Source: Alkalihalobacillus sp. BA299 (GTDB lineage Bacteria > Bacillota > Bacilli > Bacillales > Bacillaceae_F). Taken from it: a stretch of 64,000 bases of DNA. Below are positions 8,670 through 17,486 of the stretch, one piece after another. Position 1 is the first letter of the stretch. Each line of letters begins with the position of its first letter. The notes beneath the pieces were generated by a model. It made no database searches, was not told the origin of the DNA, and saw only the letters and a list, made by a program, of their open reading frames with translations. The stretch is taken from positions 372,001-436,000 of the forward strand of contig NZ_JAFLJM010000001.1 in NCBI RefSeq assembly GCF_017745675.1, in the 5' to 3' direction. The position numbers and the translations under genes were made by a program.

Positions 8670-8873
8670 CTAAATACGACGACGCGGGACATATTGAAAA
8701 CATTGTTCACATGTAGAACACTGAAAAGACTCTAGGAGCTCTAAGTCCTCTAATTCTTTTGGAGCGCGGCAGGGATTAGATTTATCTTCAAAGTCATCAA
8801 TGTTACATACTCTTACAATGCGTCTTTCCTGATCTTTAAAAATACAACAACGGTAAATTTGAGGCCGATTCAT
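8670..8873 (-). CDS. Small cysteine-rich hypothetical protein
   Basis: A 67-residue protein with seven cysteines: a CC pair near residue 9, isolated cysteines near residues 23 and 35, and a C-terminal CSTCEQC cluster near residue 53. The spacing CxxCxxC suggests zinc or metal binding, but I do not recognise the family. The start is supported by GAGGTGATAATAG before ATG on the minus strand. No partner gene is evident; the next gene on this strand is separated by about 135 bases. Confidence 0.55.
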   Translation of the reverse strand: MNRPQIYRCCIFKDQERRIVRVCNIDDFEDKSNPCRAPKELEDLELLESFQCSTCEQCFQYVPRRRI

Positions 8874-9007
8874 CTATTATCACCTCACTCTCTTTTTATA
8901 AGTATATGAGATAAAATGATAGAATGAATCGGCACATTTACTAGGACAAACATACAAATAATACGATAGGAATAATAAGAAGAATGATATATCTTTTATT
9001 CAATGCA

Positions 9008-9235
9008 TTAATTAACTACTGATTGATTTACATAATGACCCTGCCCCGTACCGTTTATATGCCATCTAAGTTCATTTATAGAAGCGTTATTTTCATCTAA
9101 AATAATAGTAGATAGTTTGTTCCCTTCTGAAATTAAATGTTCTTCTGACGGTACTAGGATTTCATATTCTTCAATGATTTGCCCCCTTACTTCAATAGGG
9201 TTCCAACTTTGTATAGTTATTGTCTTTTTAATCAT
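9008..9235 (-). CDS. Small hypothetical protein
   Basis: A 75-residue soluble protein starting MIKKTITIQSWNPIEVRGQ. It is rich in beta-type sequence and has no cysteine, signal or membrane segment. AGGAGAGATAAT lies directly upstream of ATG, which supports translation. I do not recognise the family. Confidence 0.5.
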   Translation of the reverse strand: MIKKTITIQSWNPIEVRGQIIEEYEILVPSEEHLISEGNKLSTIILDENNASINELRWHINGTGQGHYVNQSVVN

Positions 9236-9504
9236 ATTATCTCTCCTAAAAAATAGTTAAATTAATAAATTTATTCCCATTAATTAATTATCTTATACAT
9301 CTTTTAATAGAGCTTAAACTTTCGAACTTTGTTATTTTTACACATTTAAATGTATAAATTCTCTAATCCTTGCTGCAACAGTTCTCGTAAATGTAATTAA
9401 TTTAATAATCATAGTTGAATTAGTATTTTTACTTGGCTAATGGGTGTATAAACAATATGGATATGTTAAAATAGCTATCAAAATGCAAAGTAAAGGAGAA
9501 TGAT

Positions 9505-10296
9505 ATGAGTAAAAAGTGGTTTTTAAGTTTATTGCTTGCAGGATTTGTTTCTGTAGGAGCTGCATGCGGTGATGCAGATGAATCAGCTGAAAATAATAAT
9601 GACAGCTCAGAATTACAGGAGGAACAAGCTAGTGGAGAGAGTGAAGCAGCTCCTGTGGCTGGTGATGGTCATCCAGAAATGCCAGAGCCTGACTTAGAGG
9701 GCATTCCTAATGTTGTTGCAGAAGTAAATGGCAAAGAAATATTGAGAGAAGAGTTTGAACAAGCTTATGTAGGTCAACTTACGCAAGTCGCAATGCAATC
9801 AAAGATGTATGGTGAAGAGGTTAACCAAGATCAATTAAAAGAACAGATTGTAGACAGTATGGTTGGACAGGAACTCCTTATACAGGAAGCAGATAGAGCG
9901 GGTTATAACGCTTCAGAAAAGGACATCGATGAAACACTGGATGGGTTACTCGCACAATATGGGCTTGATTCAAAAGAAGAGTTTATGGTTGCTTTAGAAG
10001 AACAAGGAATGGACAAAGATGAAGTAATGTCTCAGCTGCAAACTCAAGTAAAAGTAGATAAGCTTTTAGCTAGTGAATCTGGTGACATTGAACCAACCGA
10101 CAAAGAACTCGAAGAACTTTATGATCAAATTAAAGCCCAGCAAGAACAAATGGGTGGAGAAGAAGCAGAAGTTCCATCTTTTGCTGAAATAAAATCAGAT
10201 CTTGTAGAACATGTTAAGAAGCAAAAAACAGCAGAAGCAGCTCAAGCGCTTATTGAAAAACTTCGTGCAGGTGCAGACATCACGATCCATTTATAA
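9505..10296 (+). CDS. SurA N-terminal-domain lipoprotein (foldase-like)
   Basis: A 263-residue lipoprotein. The signal peptide is MSKKWFLSLLLAGFVSVGAA followed by the lipobox Cys (residue 21), so it should be lipid-anchored to the outer face of the membrane. An acidic, Ser/Glu-rich linker follows to about residue 60. Residues 68-200 match the SurA_N chaperone domain (VAEVNGKEILREEFEQAY, QELLIQEADRAGY and KVDKLLASE). No parvulin PPIase domain is seen, unlike PrsA, so a chaperone role without isomerase activity is likely. The start has AAAGGAG upstream. It appears monocistronic, with a hairpin at 10368. Confidence 0.8.
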   Translation: MSKKWFLSLLLAGFVSVGAACGDADESAENNNDSSELQEEQASGESEAAPVAGDGHPEMPEPDLEGIPNVVAEVNGKEILREEFEQAYVGQLTQVAMQSKMYGEEVNQDQLKEQIVDSMVGQELLIQEADRAGYNASEKDIDETLDGLLAQYGLDSKEEFMVALEEQGMDKDEVMSQLQTQVKVDKLLASESGDIEPTDKELEELYDQIKAQQEQMGGEEAEVPSFAEIKSDLVEHVKKQKTAEAAQALIEKLRAGADITIHL

Positions 10297-10367
10297 TAGT
10301 ATAAAACCAGATCCAGTTTTAAAATTTACCCTTGTAAAGGACATTTTAAAAAAGACTATACTACATT

Positions 10368-10407
10368 AAGAAGGTGATTTCTGAATTGATCAGAGGTCAT
10401 CTTCTTT
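10368..10407 (+). terminator. Likely terminator hairpin
   Basis: AAGAAGGTGA and TCATCTTCTT form a 10-bp stem with one G-U pair, with an inner TCTGA/TCAGA stem. A weak T-rich tail follows. It is placed to end the 9505 gene. Confidence 0.5.
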
Positions 10408-10572
10408 AATTTCCATTAATACCTGTAAGCAGTACTTTTCCAGATACATTTTTGCTTGAATTGTCGTAATAAATTTGGTAGCTTTTAAAGTATTATCTAT
10501 AAGAAGCTTATCTTGCTTGTCCCTTTGGTTATCTATCATTTAGCTCGAAAATACCAAGGTGTATACTTATCA

Positions 10573-10791
10573 ATGTACTTTAAGTGTTGGACTTCAGATA
10601 GGTGGTATAAAAAGATGAGAAAAGTTGAAAAGAAATACAAAAAACAACGAGAAAAAGGTGAGAAGAACCAAGGAGGCTTAGTAAAAGGTATACTCGTAGA
10701 TATACGAGATTCGCTATTATTTGAAATTGTCATAAGAGTATTATTTTTTATTCCAAAAATGATCATTCGTTTACTGAAAAATATGAATTAA
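10573..10791 (+). CDS. Small basic hypothetical protein with C-terminal hydrophobic helix
   Basis: From ATG at 10573 the protein has 72 residues: a very basic middle (KKMRKVEKKYKKQREKGEK) and a C-terminal hydrophobic stretch (LLFEIVIRVLFFIPKMIIRL) that could anchor it in or on the membrane. AAGGTG lies about 11 bases upstream. The frame stays open to a TTG at 10513 and a longer form of 92 residues is possible. No family is recognised. The next small membrane gene starts 23 bases downstream. Confidence 0.45.
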   Translation: MYFKCWTSDRWYKKMRKVEKKYKKQREKGEKNQGGLVKGILVDIRDSLLFEIVIRVLFFIPKMIIRLLKNMN

Positions 10792-10814
10792 TCTATTGAA
10801 ATACGTGGTGAAAA

Positions 10815-11033
10815 ATGAAAATGAAACAGATTTTTTTTAGATATTCACATTGGTTAGCGTTCTTCTTCTTAAGTCTTAGCTTTGTTACAATGTTTGATAA
10901 TTTCGAAAAGGATACAGCTGACATTGTAGCTGCTGTAATGGGAGCGATAGGGCTAGTTTCCGTCGGTTTCCTAACATTTATTGTAGAAAAAAACATAAGA
11001 AAGAAAAGAAAAGATAAGAATAATAAAGTGTAA
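10815..11033 (+). CDS. Small two-helix membrane protein
   Basis: A 72-residue protein with hydrophobic segments at about 12-28 (HWLAFFFLSLSFVTMF) and 36-58 (IVAAVMGAIGLVSVGFLTFI), ending in a KKRKDKNNK tail that would sit in the cytoplasm. A GTGGTGAAAA site precedes ATG. No family is recognised. It may be cotranscribed with the 10573 gene. Confidence 0.5.
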   Translation: MKMKQIFFRYSHWLAFFFLSLSFVTMFDNFEKDTADIVAAVMGAIGLVSVGFLTFIVEKNIRKKRKDKNNKV

Positions 11034-11106
11034 TAGGTGCTTTTGTAGTATTTTCTTTCATGAAAATTAAGATTTGTCACATATTTATAAGAAAGGAGGA
11101 AACGGA

Positions 11107-11391
11107 ATGGCTGTTGAAATTGGTGAAGAATTATTATTTGGTGAAGATGGCAACGAACAGCTATATGAGGTTCTATACACCTGTGAACTAAATGACAAGC
11201 TATATCTAGTAGCAGGGTTAAGCGCAGCGTTAGACGATGAGAAAGGTGAAGCTGATATTATTGCGTTCAGCTATACTGAAGATGAAGAAGGTACACTTTA
11301 TTTTGATGAAATTGAAAACGAGGAAGAATGGAAGCAAGTTGAAGGGAAATTCAACTCTTACATAGATGAGATAGAAAACGAAGAAGGCTAA
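11107..11391 (+). CDS. DUF1292-domain protein
   Basis: The 94-residue acidic protein matches DUF1292 (as in B. subtilis YrzB), with the core LFGEDGNEQLYEVLYTCEL, then KLYLVAG and a final EWKQVEGKF. An in-frame start at 11074 exists, but ATG at 11107 has AAAGGAGGAAACGG just upstream and is preferred. The family has no defined biochemical role. It stands alone rather than in the yrrL-yrzB-type cluster, so it may be an additional copy. The terminator begins inside the last codons. Confidence 0.8.
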   Translation: MAVEIGEELLFGEDGNEQLYEVLYTCELNDKLYLVAGLSAALDDEKGEADIIAFSYTEDEEGTLYFDEIENEEEWKQVEGKFNSYIDEIENEEG

Positions 11392-11415
11392 AAGCAATAT
11401 GCTTTTGGCCTTTTT
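11386..11415 (+). terminator. Intrinsic terminator
   Basis: GGCTAAAAGC pairs with GCTTTTGGCC (one T-G pair) around a 5-base loop and is followed by TTTTT. It overlaps the stop codon of the DUF1292 gene. Confidence 0.85.
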
Positions 11416-11797
11416 ATATCCCGTTTAACTGGTGACAAGATTCACGCTTCACCCGGGAGTCTATTATTACATGGATGAAATCATTAGACCTATAAGTTGA
11501 AATCGCTTTTAAACTCTCAAAAATATGGATTGGACACATTTTTGACACAGATTGGACAATTAAACTTGGATTCTGGACCAAATATTTAAAAACCGGATCA
11601 TAAATCGAGAATCTGGACTTTAAAATCATAATGTGACTAGCCGTTATTATAGTTTTACTTTTCGGCTGCGATCCTCACCAAGTCTTTAATAAATTAAAAA
11701 CTCTTAAATATTTTCAGAAAATTACCTTGATTTATTTTAGGATCTTTTGTACTATTTATTTAAGGAATATTTCAGGAAAGTTTCCTTAAATAAATTA
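11416..11797. other. Upstream region of abgT-like gene, no gene seen
   Basis: About 380 bases between a terminator and the AbgT start. Short, loosely repeated TGGATTGGAC or TGGATTCTGGAC blocks occur around 11525-11620. I found no confident promoter, T-box or riboswitch. A minus-strand frame here has no ribosome binding site. Confidence 0.35.
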
Positions 11798-11812
11798 AAG
11801 GACGGTGTTATT

Positions 11813-13351
11813 GTGGGAGAACCAGCTTTACAGCCAAATCATCCAGAAAAGAAAGGGGTGTTTATGCGCCTCTTAGATGTAGTTGAACGTGTAGGTAACA
11901 AATTACCACATCCATTTATTCTATTTGTTTATTTAGCACTCTTCATTATTGTATTATCAGCTATTGTTAGCATGTTTGGGGTAAAGGTCGTTCATCCAGG
12001 TACCCAAGAAGAGCTAGCAATTAGAAGTTTAATTTCAGGTGAGGGACTAAATTATATTATTTCCTCCATGCTTACTAACTTTACAGGATTTCGACCATTA
12101 GGGTTAGTGTTGGTTATGATGCTTGGGATTGGTTTAGCACAACAGGTAGGTCTAATTCAAACGTTTATGCGTAAAGCAATTTTAAATGCTCCGGCTAAAC
12201 TTGTTACATATGCGGTATTGTTTGCAGGGGTTATTGGAAACTTAGCCTCTGATGCTGCTTTCATTATTGTTCCTCCTTTAGCCGCTATGGTATTTTATGG
12301 ATTAGGACGACATCCATTAGCAGGTTTGGCCGCAGGCTTTGCCGGTGCGGGTGCAGGGTTTACAGCCAATATATTTATTGCAGGAACAGATGCCCTATTG
12401 TCTGGAATTTCAACTGAAGTCGCAACAACTATTGATCCAAACATTGTTGTTACACCTATCGATAACTGGTTCTTTATGATTGCTTCAGTCGTAATGCTTA
12501 TGGTTGTAGGTGCATTTGTTACAGAAAAAATAATTGAGCCTAAGCTAGGAAAATATGAAGGTTCAGTTGATAAAGAATTGGAAGAAGTAAAAGAAGAAGA
12601 ATCTCGTGGATTACGTAATGCAGCTATTGCAGGACTTGTGTACTTGGGCCTTGTCGCTTTAGTTGTATTACCAACAGGTGCACCATTACGTAATGTGGAT
12701 GGTGGACTCGTTCCATCACCATTCTTATCAGGGATTATTCCAATTATCTTATTTTTCTTCGTTACGATTTCGATTGCTTATGGTATGACGGTAGGAAAAA
12801 TTAAAAGTACCGCAGATATTCCAAATTATATGGCAGAGGCCATGAAAAACATGGCAGGCTATATTGTCCTTATCTTTGCAGCTGCTCAATTTATTGCTTA
12901 TTTTGCTTGGACCAATCTAGGAGTTTGGATTGCGGTAACCGGTGCAGAATTTTTACAAAATGCTAATCTAACAGGTGTTTATGTTATTGTTGGATTTACG
13001 ATCCTTACTGCGATATTAAATTTATTTATTTTCAGTGGTTCGGCACAGTGGGCATTAATGGCTCCTGTATTTATACCAATGTTTATGATCCTAGATTATC
13101 ATCCAGCGATTGTGCAATTAGCTTACCGAATTGGAGATTCATCAACGAACATCATTACACCGCTAAATCCATATATGTTAGTCGTTTTAGCATTCATGAG
13201 AGAGTATGATAAAAAAGCAGGATTTGGAACACTTTTCTCATTGATGATTCCATATGCACTTATCATCTTAGTCGTGTGGATTATCATTTTTGTTGTTTGG
13301 ATTTTAATTGGTATACCAATTGGACCAGGAATAGAAATGTTCCTTAAGTAA
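11813..13351 (+). CDS. AbgT-family p-aminobenzoyl-glutamate transporter
   Basis: A 512-residue polytopic transporter of the AbgT family. Recognisable parts are LDVVERVGNKLPHPFILFVY near the N-terminus, GFRPLGLVLVMMLGIGLAQQ, SDAAFIIVPPLAAMVFYGLG, and the C-terminal GDSSTNIITPLNPYMLVVL. Family members import p-aminobenzoyl-glutamate, a folate breakdown product, or export antimetabolites such as sulfonamides. GTG at 11813 is chosen over the upstream TTG at 11747 because AAAGGACGG lies before it and homologues begin near here. Peptidase genes of the AbgA type downstream argue for uptake of amide-linked substrates. Confidence 0.85.
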   Translation: MGEPALQPNHPEKKGVFMRLLDVVERVGNKLPHPFILFVYLALFIIVLSAIVSMFGVKVVHPGTQEELAIRSLISGEGLNYIISSMLTNFTGFRPLGLVLVMMLGIGLAQQVGLIQTFMRKAILNAPAKLVTYAVLFAGVIGNLASDAAFIIVPPLAAMVFYGLGRHPLAGLAAGFAGAGAGFTANIFIAGTDALLSGISTEVATTIDPNIVVTPIDNWFFMIASVVMLMVVGAFVTEKIIEPKLGKYEGSVDKELEEVKEEESRGLRNAAIAGLVYLGLVALVVLPTGAPLRNVDGGLVPSPFLSGIIPIILFFFVTISIAYGMTVGKIKSTADIPNYMAEAMKNMAGYIVLIFAAAQFIAYFAWTNLGVWIAVTGAEFLQNANLTGVYVIVGFTILTAILNLFIFSGSAQWALMAPVFIPMFMILDYHPAIVQLAYRIGDSSTNIITPLNPYMLVVLAFMREYDKKAGFGTLFSLMIPYALIILVVWIIIFVVWILIGIPIGPGIEMFLK

Positions 13352-13449
13352 GTTTAATAGATTGCTAAGTGGAAAAAATATAAGATAAAGGTGACCACTA
13401 CAGTAAAAAGGGCAGGCACTTCAAGTACGTGATGCAGTTGCAATCGATC

Positions 13450-13467
13450 AAGATGCAGCTGCATCTT
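13450..13467. promoter_or_regulatory. Perfect 18-bp palindrome
   Basis: AAGATGCAGCTGCATCTT is a perfect palindrome in the 188-base gap between the transporter and the first M20 gene. It could be an operator or a small hairpin; there is no T run to make it a terminator. Confidence 0.35.
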
Positions 13468-13539
13468 GCGTGAGTGCTTACTCTATATCAACAAATGAGT
13501 CACATTCATTGTGAAATCTACGATAAAGGAGTAGATCGT

Positions 13540-14775
13540 ATGAAACCTATTATTAAAGGAAAAGGCGATCAATATTCTCAAGAAATTATAGAGTTAAGAA
13601 GGCATTTTCATCAAAATCCTGAATTAAGTGGCGAGGAATATGAAACTTCTAAAAAAGTCCAAGAAAAATTAAAAGAATATGGAATTCCATATTCAACTGG
13701 ATATGCAAAAACGGGTGTATTAGGAGTGATCGATGGAGGTCGCCCAGGAAAAACGGTAGCATTACGTGCAGATATGGATGCTCTTCCTATCACAGAAGAG
13801 AATGAAGACTCCTATATATCAAAGGTTAAAGGGAAAATGCATGCATGTGGACATGATGCACATACGTCAATGCTGCTAGGGACAGCGCGAATATTAAATG
13901 AAGTAAAAGAAACCCTTCCAGGGAAAATCCTTCTCGTCTTTCAACCATCTGAGGAAATCACACCCATTGGCGGAGCTGAACCGATGATGAAAGATGGTGT
14001 ATTCAAGGAGCATACGCCAGATGTGATTTTCGGTCAGCATGTATGGCCTGATTTACCTGTAGGTCAAATCGGTGTATTACCAGGCCCTTTCATGGGTGCA
14101 TCTGACCGTTTTAAAGTTGAAATTGAAGGGGCAGGAGGACACGCGAGTATGCCCCATCAAACGGTTGACGCTATTATTATTGCAAATGCTGTGATCACGA
14201 ATTTACAAACTATAGTAAGTCGTAATGTGAATCCGATTGACTCGACCGTCTTAACGATTGGGAGAATTGAAGGTGGCTGTCGTTATAATGTTATTGCTGA
14301 CAAAGTGACATTTGAAGGAACCATTCGTACGTATAAAACCGAAACCAAACAGATGGTTAAGGACCGATTTTATTCTATCGTTCAAGGTGTGACTGAATCA
14401 ATGGGTGCCAAAGCAAACATTGAGTATTATGACGGCTATCCAGCGACGGTTAATGATCCTGAATGGGCAAAACGGGTCAAACAGACGTCGGAGGTTGTAT
14501 TAGGGGAGGACTCAACACCGAGAGTAGATCCATGTTTAGGTGGAGAGGATTTTAGTAGATTTTTATTAAAATATCCAGGGGCATACTTTTGGCTAGGGAC
14601 AGGACTACCAGGAGTTGAAAAGCAAAAACCTCTTCACGATCCTAAGTTTAAGCTTGATGAACGTGCTATTCCAATCGGCATGGAGTTAATGGCACAAATC
14701 GCAATAGACACACTTTATCAATTAGAGGAAGGAGAACGATGTGATAATGAAAAGTTGTACTCCATTGGAAACTGA
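13540..14775 (+). CDS. M20D-family metal-dependent amidohydrolase
   Basis: The protein has 411 residues from ATG at 13540, which has AAAGGAGTAGATC upstream; the longer frame from 13474 lacks such a site. Two-metal M20 features are in order: LRRHFHQNPELSGEEYET, RADMDALPITE, MHACGHDAHTSMLLG, and the catalytic pair in FQPSEEITPIGGA; a dimerisation domain (about 175-290) separates the last metal ligand, seen near PCLGGEDFSRFL. Relatives hydrolyse N-acyl amino acids, hippurate or amino-acid conjugates. The substrate is not determinable, but the transporter and AbgA-like neighbours suggest N-acyl or p-aminobenzoyl glutamate-like compounds. It overlaps the next gene by 35 bases. Confidence 0.85.
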   Translation: MKPIIKGKGDQYSQEIIELRRHFHQNPELSGEEYETSKKVQEKLKEYGIPYSTGYAKTGVLGVIDGGRPGKTVALRADMDALPITEENEDSYISKVKGKMHACGHDAHTSMLLGTARILNEVKETLPGKILLVFQPSEEITPIGGAEPMMKDGVFKEHTPDVIFGQHVWPDLPVGQIGVLPGPFMGASDRFKVEIEGAGGHASMPHQTVDAIIIANAVITNLQTIVSRNVNPIDSTVLTIGRIEGGCRYNVIADKVTFEGTIRTYKTETKQMVKDRFYSIVQGVTESMGAKANIEYYDGYPATVNDPEWAKRVKQTSEVVLGEDSTPRVDPCLGGEDFSRFLLKYPGAYFWLGTGLPGVEKQKPLHDPKFKLDERAIPIGMELMAQIAIDTLYQLEEGERCDNEKLYSIGN

Positions 14776-16102
14776 GGAAGGGAGAACATTTTTTAAGGAA
14801 ATCGATGATGTTTTAGTTGATTGGAGAAGACTTTTCCACAAACATCCAGAAGAGGGATGGCTGGAATATCATACAACGTATGTACTTGGAAAGGAATTAT
14901 CTAAATTAGACTTTTCTTTATTCGTTGGTAAGGATGCTTTAATAAGTGAACAAAGAATGGGTGTACCTGATGGTAAGAAGCTAGCTCAAGCAGAGGAGCG
15001 AGCAAGAGACCTAGGTGTACCGGAGGATTGGATGGAAAAGATGACAGAGGGGCATACAGGACTAGTAGCTCAGTGGGATACTGGTAAAGTAGGCCCTCAT
15101 GTCGCGTTCCGATTTGATATTGATGCTCTTCCTATTTTGGAGTCTGATGATGAAAGCCATACTCCTCAACAAACCGGTTTCCGCTCAGTTCATAAAGGCT
15201 CTATGCATGCATGTGCACATGATGGACATGCGGCAATTGGTTTAGGAGTAGCTCATTTCATTCATCGTTTTCAAAAACAGCTAAAGGGGAAATTCACTCT
15301 TCTTTTTCAACCTGCAGAAGAAGGAAGTCGCGGGGCAAAAGCAATGGTTGAAAAAGGGTGGTTAGATGATGTGGATTATTTCTTGTCAGGCCATATTGGT
15401 GTTCTATCATTGAATATAGGTTCGGTTGCTGCAACGACATCAGGATTTTTAGCGACAACAAAAATCAATGTAACCTTTCATGGAAAGTCTGCACATGCAG
15501 GAATGGCTCCACATGAAGGAAAAAATGCACTTTTAGCGGCAGCGTCAGCTACCACTCATTTACAAGCCATAACTCGCCATGGTCAAGGAGCAACTAGAGT
15601 AAACGTGGGCTTATTAAAAGCGGGAAGTGGCCGTAACATTATTTCTGATAATGGATATATGGAACTTGAAACACGTGGAGAGACAACAGAACTCAATGAA
15701 TTTATGGTTGAGGAAACGAAGAGAATTCTTCAAGCGACCGCGCAATTACACAATGTTACAGTGGAAATTGACATCGTTGGCCAAGGCATTAGCGCTGAGT
15801 GTGATTCAATGTGGGTTGACCGATTAGAGCAAAGCTGTGAGAGTAGTTCAACGATAAAAAATGTGATCTCATCCATGAGAATAGGCGGATCTGAAGATGT
15901 GACTTACATGATAGAACGAGTACAACAACGGGGTGGAAAAGCGACCTATATGATCTTTGGCACACCATTAGCTAATGGTCATCATCATCCTCAGTTTGAC
16001 TATGATGAAGAGGTTCTACCGATTGCGGTCGAAACGTTTGGACGACTTATTTTTAACTTAATAAAAGATAGTAAAGGGTCTGATCTTAAAGGGGGAGAAT
16101 AG
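14741..16102 (+). CDS. AbgA-like p-aminobenzoyl-glutamate hydrolase subunit
   Basis: The 453-residue M20 protein follows E. coli AbgA closely along its length: WRRLFHKHPEEGWLEYHT, then SEQRMGVPDG, FRFDIDALPILES, QPAEEGSRGAKAMVEKG and AGSGRNIISDNGYMELETRG. The metal-site motif reads HACAHDGHAAIGLG, with Ala replacing the usual Gly of HACGHDGH. AbgA normally pairs with AbgB; no AbgB-like gene is present, and the 13540 protein is a conventional M20D enzyme instead. GTG at 14741 has AAGGAG six bases upstream; the ATG two codons later is also possible. Confidence 0.85.
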   Translation: MIMKSCTPLETEEGRTFFKEIDDVLVDWRRLFHKHPEEGWLEYHTTYVLGKELSKLDFSLFVGKDALISEQRMGVPDGKKLAQAEERARDLGVPEDWMEKMTEGHTGLVAQWDTGKVGPHVAFRFDIDALPILESDDESHTPQQTGFRSVHKGSMHACAHDGHAAIGLGVAHFIHRFQKQLKGKFTLLFQPAEEGSRGAKAMVEKGWLDDVDYFLSGHIGVLSLNIGSVAATTSGFLATTKINVTFHGKSAHAGMAPHEGKNALLAAASATTHLQAITRHGQGATRVNVGLLKAGSGRNIISDNGYMELETRGETTELNEFMVEETKRILQATAQLHNVTVEIDIVGQGISAECDSMWVDRLEQSCESSSTIKNVISSMRIGGSEDVTYMIERVQQRGGKATYMIFGTPLANGHHHPQFDYDEEVLPIAVETFGRLIFNLIKDSKGSDLKGGE

Positions 16103-17362
16103 ATGATGTTGAGCTGGCTTGAAGAGCATTTACAAAAGTTGAATTTGGTAGAAACAATGATTCAAGAAGATGGTTTTACGCGTTTAGGTTATAGCGACTT
16201 AGAGTGGAAGTCAATGGAGGTTTTTACTACAATCGCCGAACAACTAGGTCTTCACGTAAGGCAAGATGAAGCGGGTAATCGTATCGCTCGCTGGGAGAGC
16301 GTTGCAGAGGAAAGTAAATCTCTTCCTGCAGTTGCTGTTGGTTCACATGTCGATACGGTTACTCATGGTGGAGGGTATGATGGTGTCGCTGGTGTGTTAT
16401 GTGCACTTGGAGCGATTAAAAAATTAAAAGAAAAAAACTTTACTCCAACTTACCCTGTCGAAGTGATTTGTTTTGCTTCTGAAGAATCCTCAAGATTTGG
16501 TATATCAACAATTGGTAGTAAAGCAATGGCTGGAACTCTATCGCCAGAAAAAATTGGTCATGTGAAAGATGAACAAGGCGTATCAATTAAGGAAGCCGTC
16601 GAACAACAGGGACTAGAGTGGGAAAAGGTAACTCTGGCAGAACGTGATCGCGATGCGTTAAAAAGTTTCCTCGAATTGCATATTGAACAAGGTGTTAGAA
16701 TTGAAAATGCTGGCGCAAACTTTGGAGCGGTAACGGCGATCGCCTGTCCAATTCGTTTAAAAATAAAAGTACAAGGACAAACGGGACATACTGGTACAAC
16801 ACCGATGAAGAATCGACGAGATGCTTTTGTTGCAATTGCTCCGTTAGTGTCAATGATTTCTGAAAAAGGACAAGAACTGTCTGAAAGGTCAGCTTACCCG
16901 GTTGTTGCTACAACAAGTACGATTAATCTTGAGCCTAATTCTATGACGAGTATTCCTGGACTAGTGGAACTAGGGATTGATATCCGCAGTGTCGACGATT
17001 CCTTGAAGGAACAAATGGTTGCTTTAATCAAAGAGAAATGTATAGAGTTAGAAGAAAAATTTTGTGTTAATATAGAGATAAGTACCTTAGTCAATAATCC
17101 ATCTGTAAAATTAGATGAGGCATTGCTGGAGAAGGTGAAACAGTACGGAGAATCAATAGGCTACAAAAGCTTTGTTATGGAAAGTGGTGCAGGGCACGAT
17201 GTAATGAATATGGCAAAAAAATGGCCTTCAGGTCTTATTTTTATCCCATGTCGTGACGGTCTAAGTCATCACCCAAATGAATATGCTTCGCTTGAGGATT
17301 TACATATGGGTGTTGAAATTCTATCTGAATATATTTCTCGAGAAGCCTCGAAAAGTAAATAA
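16103..17362 (+). CDS. Zn-dependent hydrolase, hydantoinase/carbamoylase (AllC/HyuC) family
   Basis: A 419-residue M20C-type enzyme. Seen in order: AVGSHVDTVTHGGGYDGVAG with the first metal ligands, EVICFASEESSRFGISTIGS carrying the catalytic Glu pair, LELHIEQGVRIE, GQTGHTGTTPMKNRRDA (dimer domain) and ESGAGHDVMNMA near the end. Family members are allantoate amidohydrolases, beta-ureidopropionases and N-carbamoyl-L-amino-acid hydrolases. With no purine-degradation genes nearby and two N-acyl hydrolases upstream, an N-carbamoyl amino-acid hydrolase is my inference. ATG directly follows the stop of the previous gene, with GGGGGAGA before it, so translation is coupled. Confidence 0.85.
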   Translation: MMLSWLEEHLQKLNLVETMIQEDGFTRLGYSDLEWKSMEVFTTIAEQLGLHVRQDEAGNRIARWESVAEESKSLPAVAVGSHVDTVTHGGGYDGVAGVLCALGAIKKLKEKNFTPTYPVEVICFASEESSRFGISTIGSKAMAGTLSPEKIGHVKDEQGVSIKEAVEQQGLEWEKVTLAERDRDALKSFLELHIEQGVRIENAGANFGAVTAIACPIRLKIKVQGQTGHTGTTPMKNRRDAFVAIAPLVSMISEKGQELSERSAYPVVATTSTINLEPNSMTSIPGLVELGIDIRSVDDSLKEQMVALIKEKCIELEEKFCVNIEISTLVNNPSVKLDEALLEKVKQYGESIGYKSFVMESGAGHDVMNMAKKWPSGLIFIPCRDGLSHHPNEYASLEDLHMGVEILSEYISREASKSK

Positions 17363-17486
17363 AATAAGATATAGACATTATATTCAGAAATCATTTCCTA
17401 GTCATCACTATAACATTCCATATGTGACGCTTTCAAAGTAGATATTCATTCTTTTAGTGAAGAAAAACTAAAGTAGGTGACAGAAA

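Noticed and set aside
10793..11080. Minus-strand 95-codon frame
   Set aside because: It is the shadow of the small membrane gene at 10815-11033 and has no ribosome binding site.
11414..11629. Minus-strand 71-codon frame before the AbgT gene
   Set aside because: Lies in loosely repeated noncoding sequence, overlaps the terminator, and has no clear ribosome binding site.
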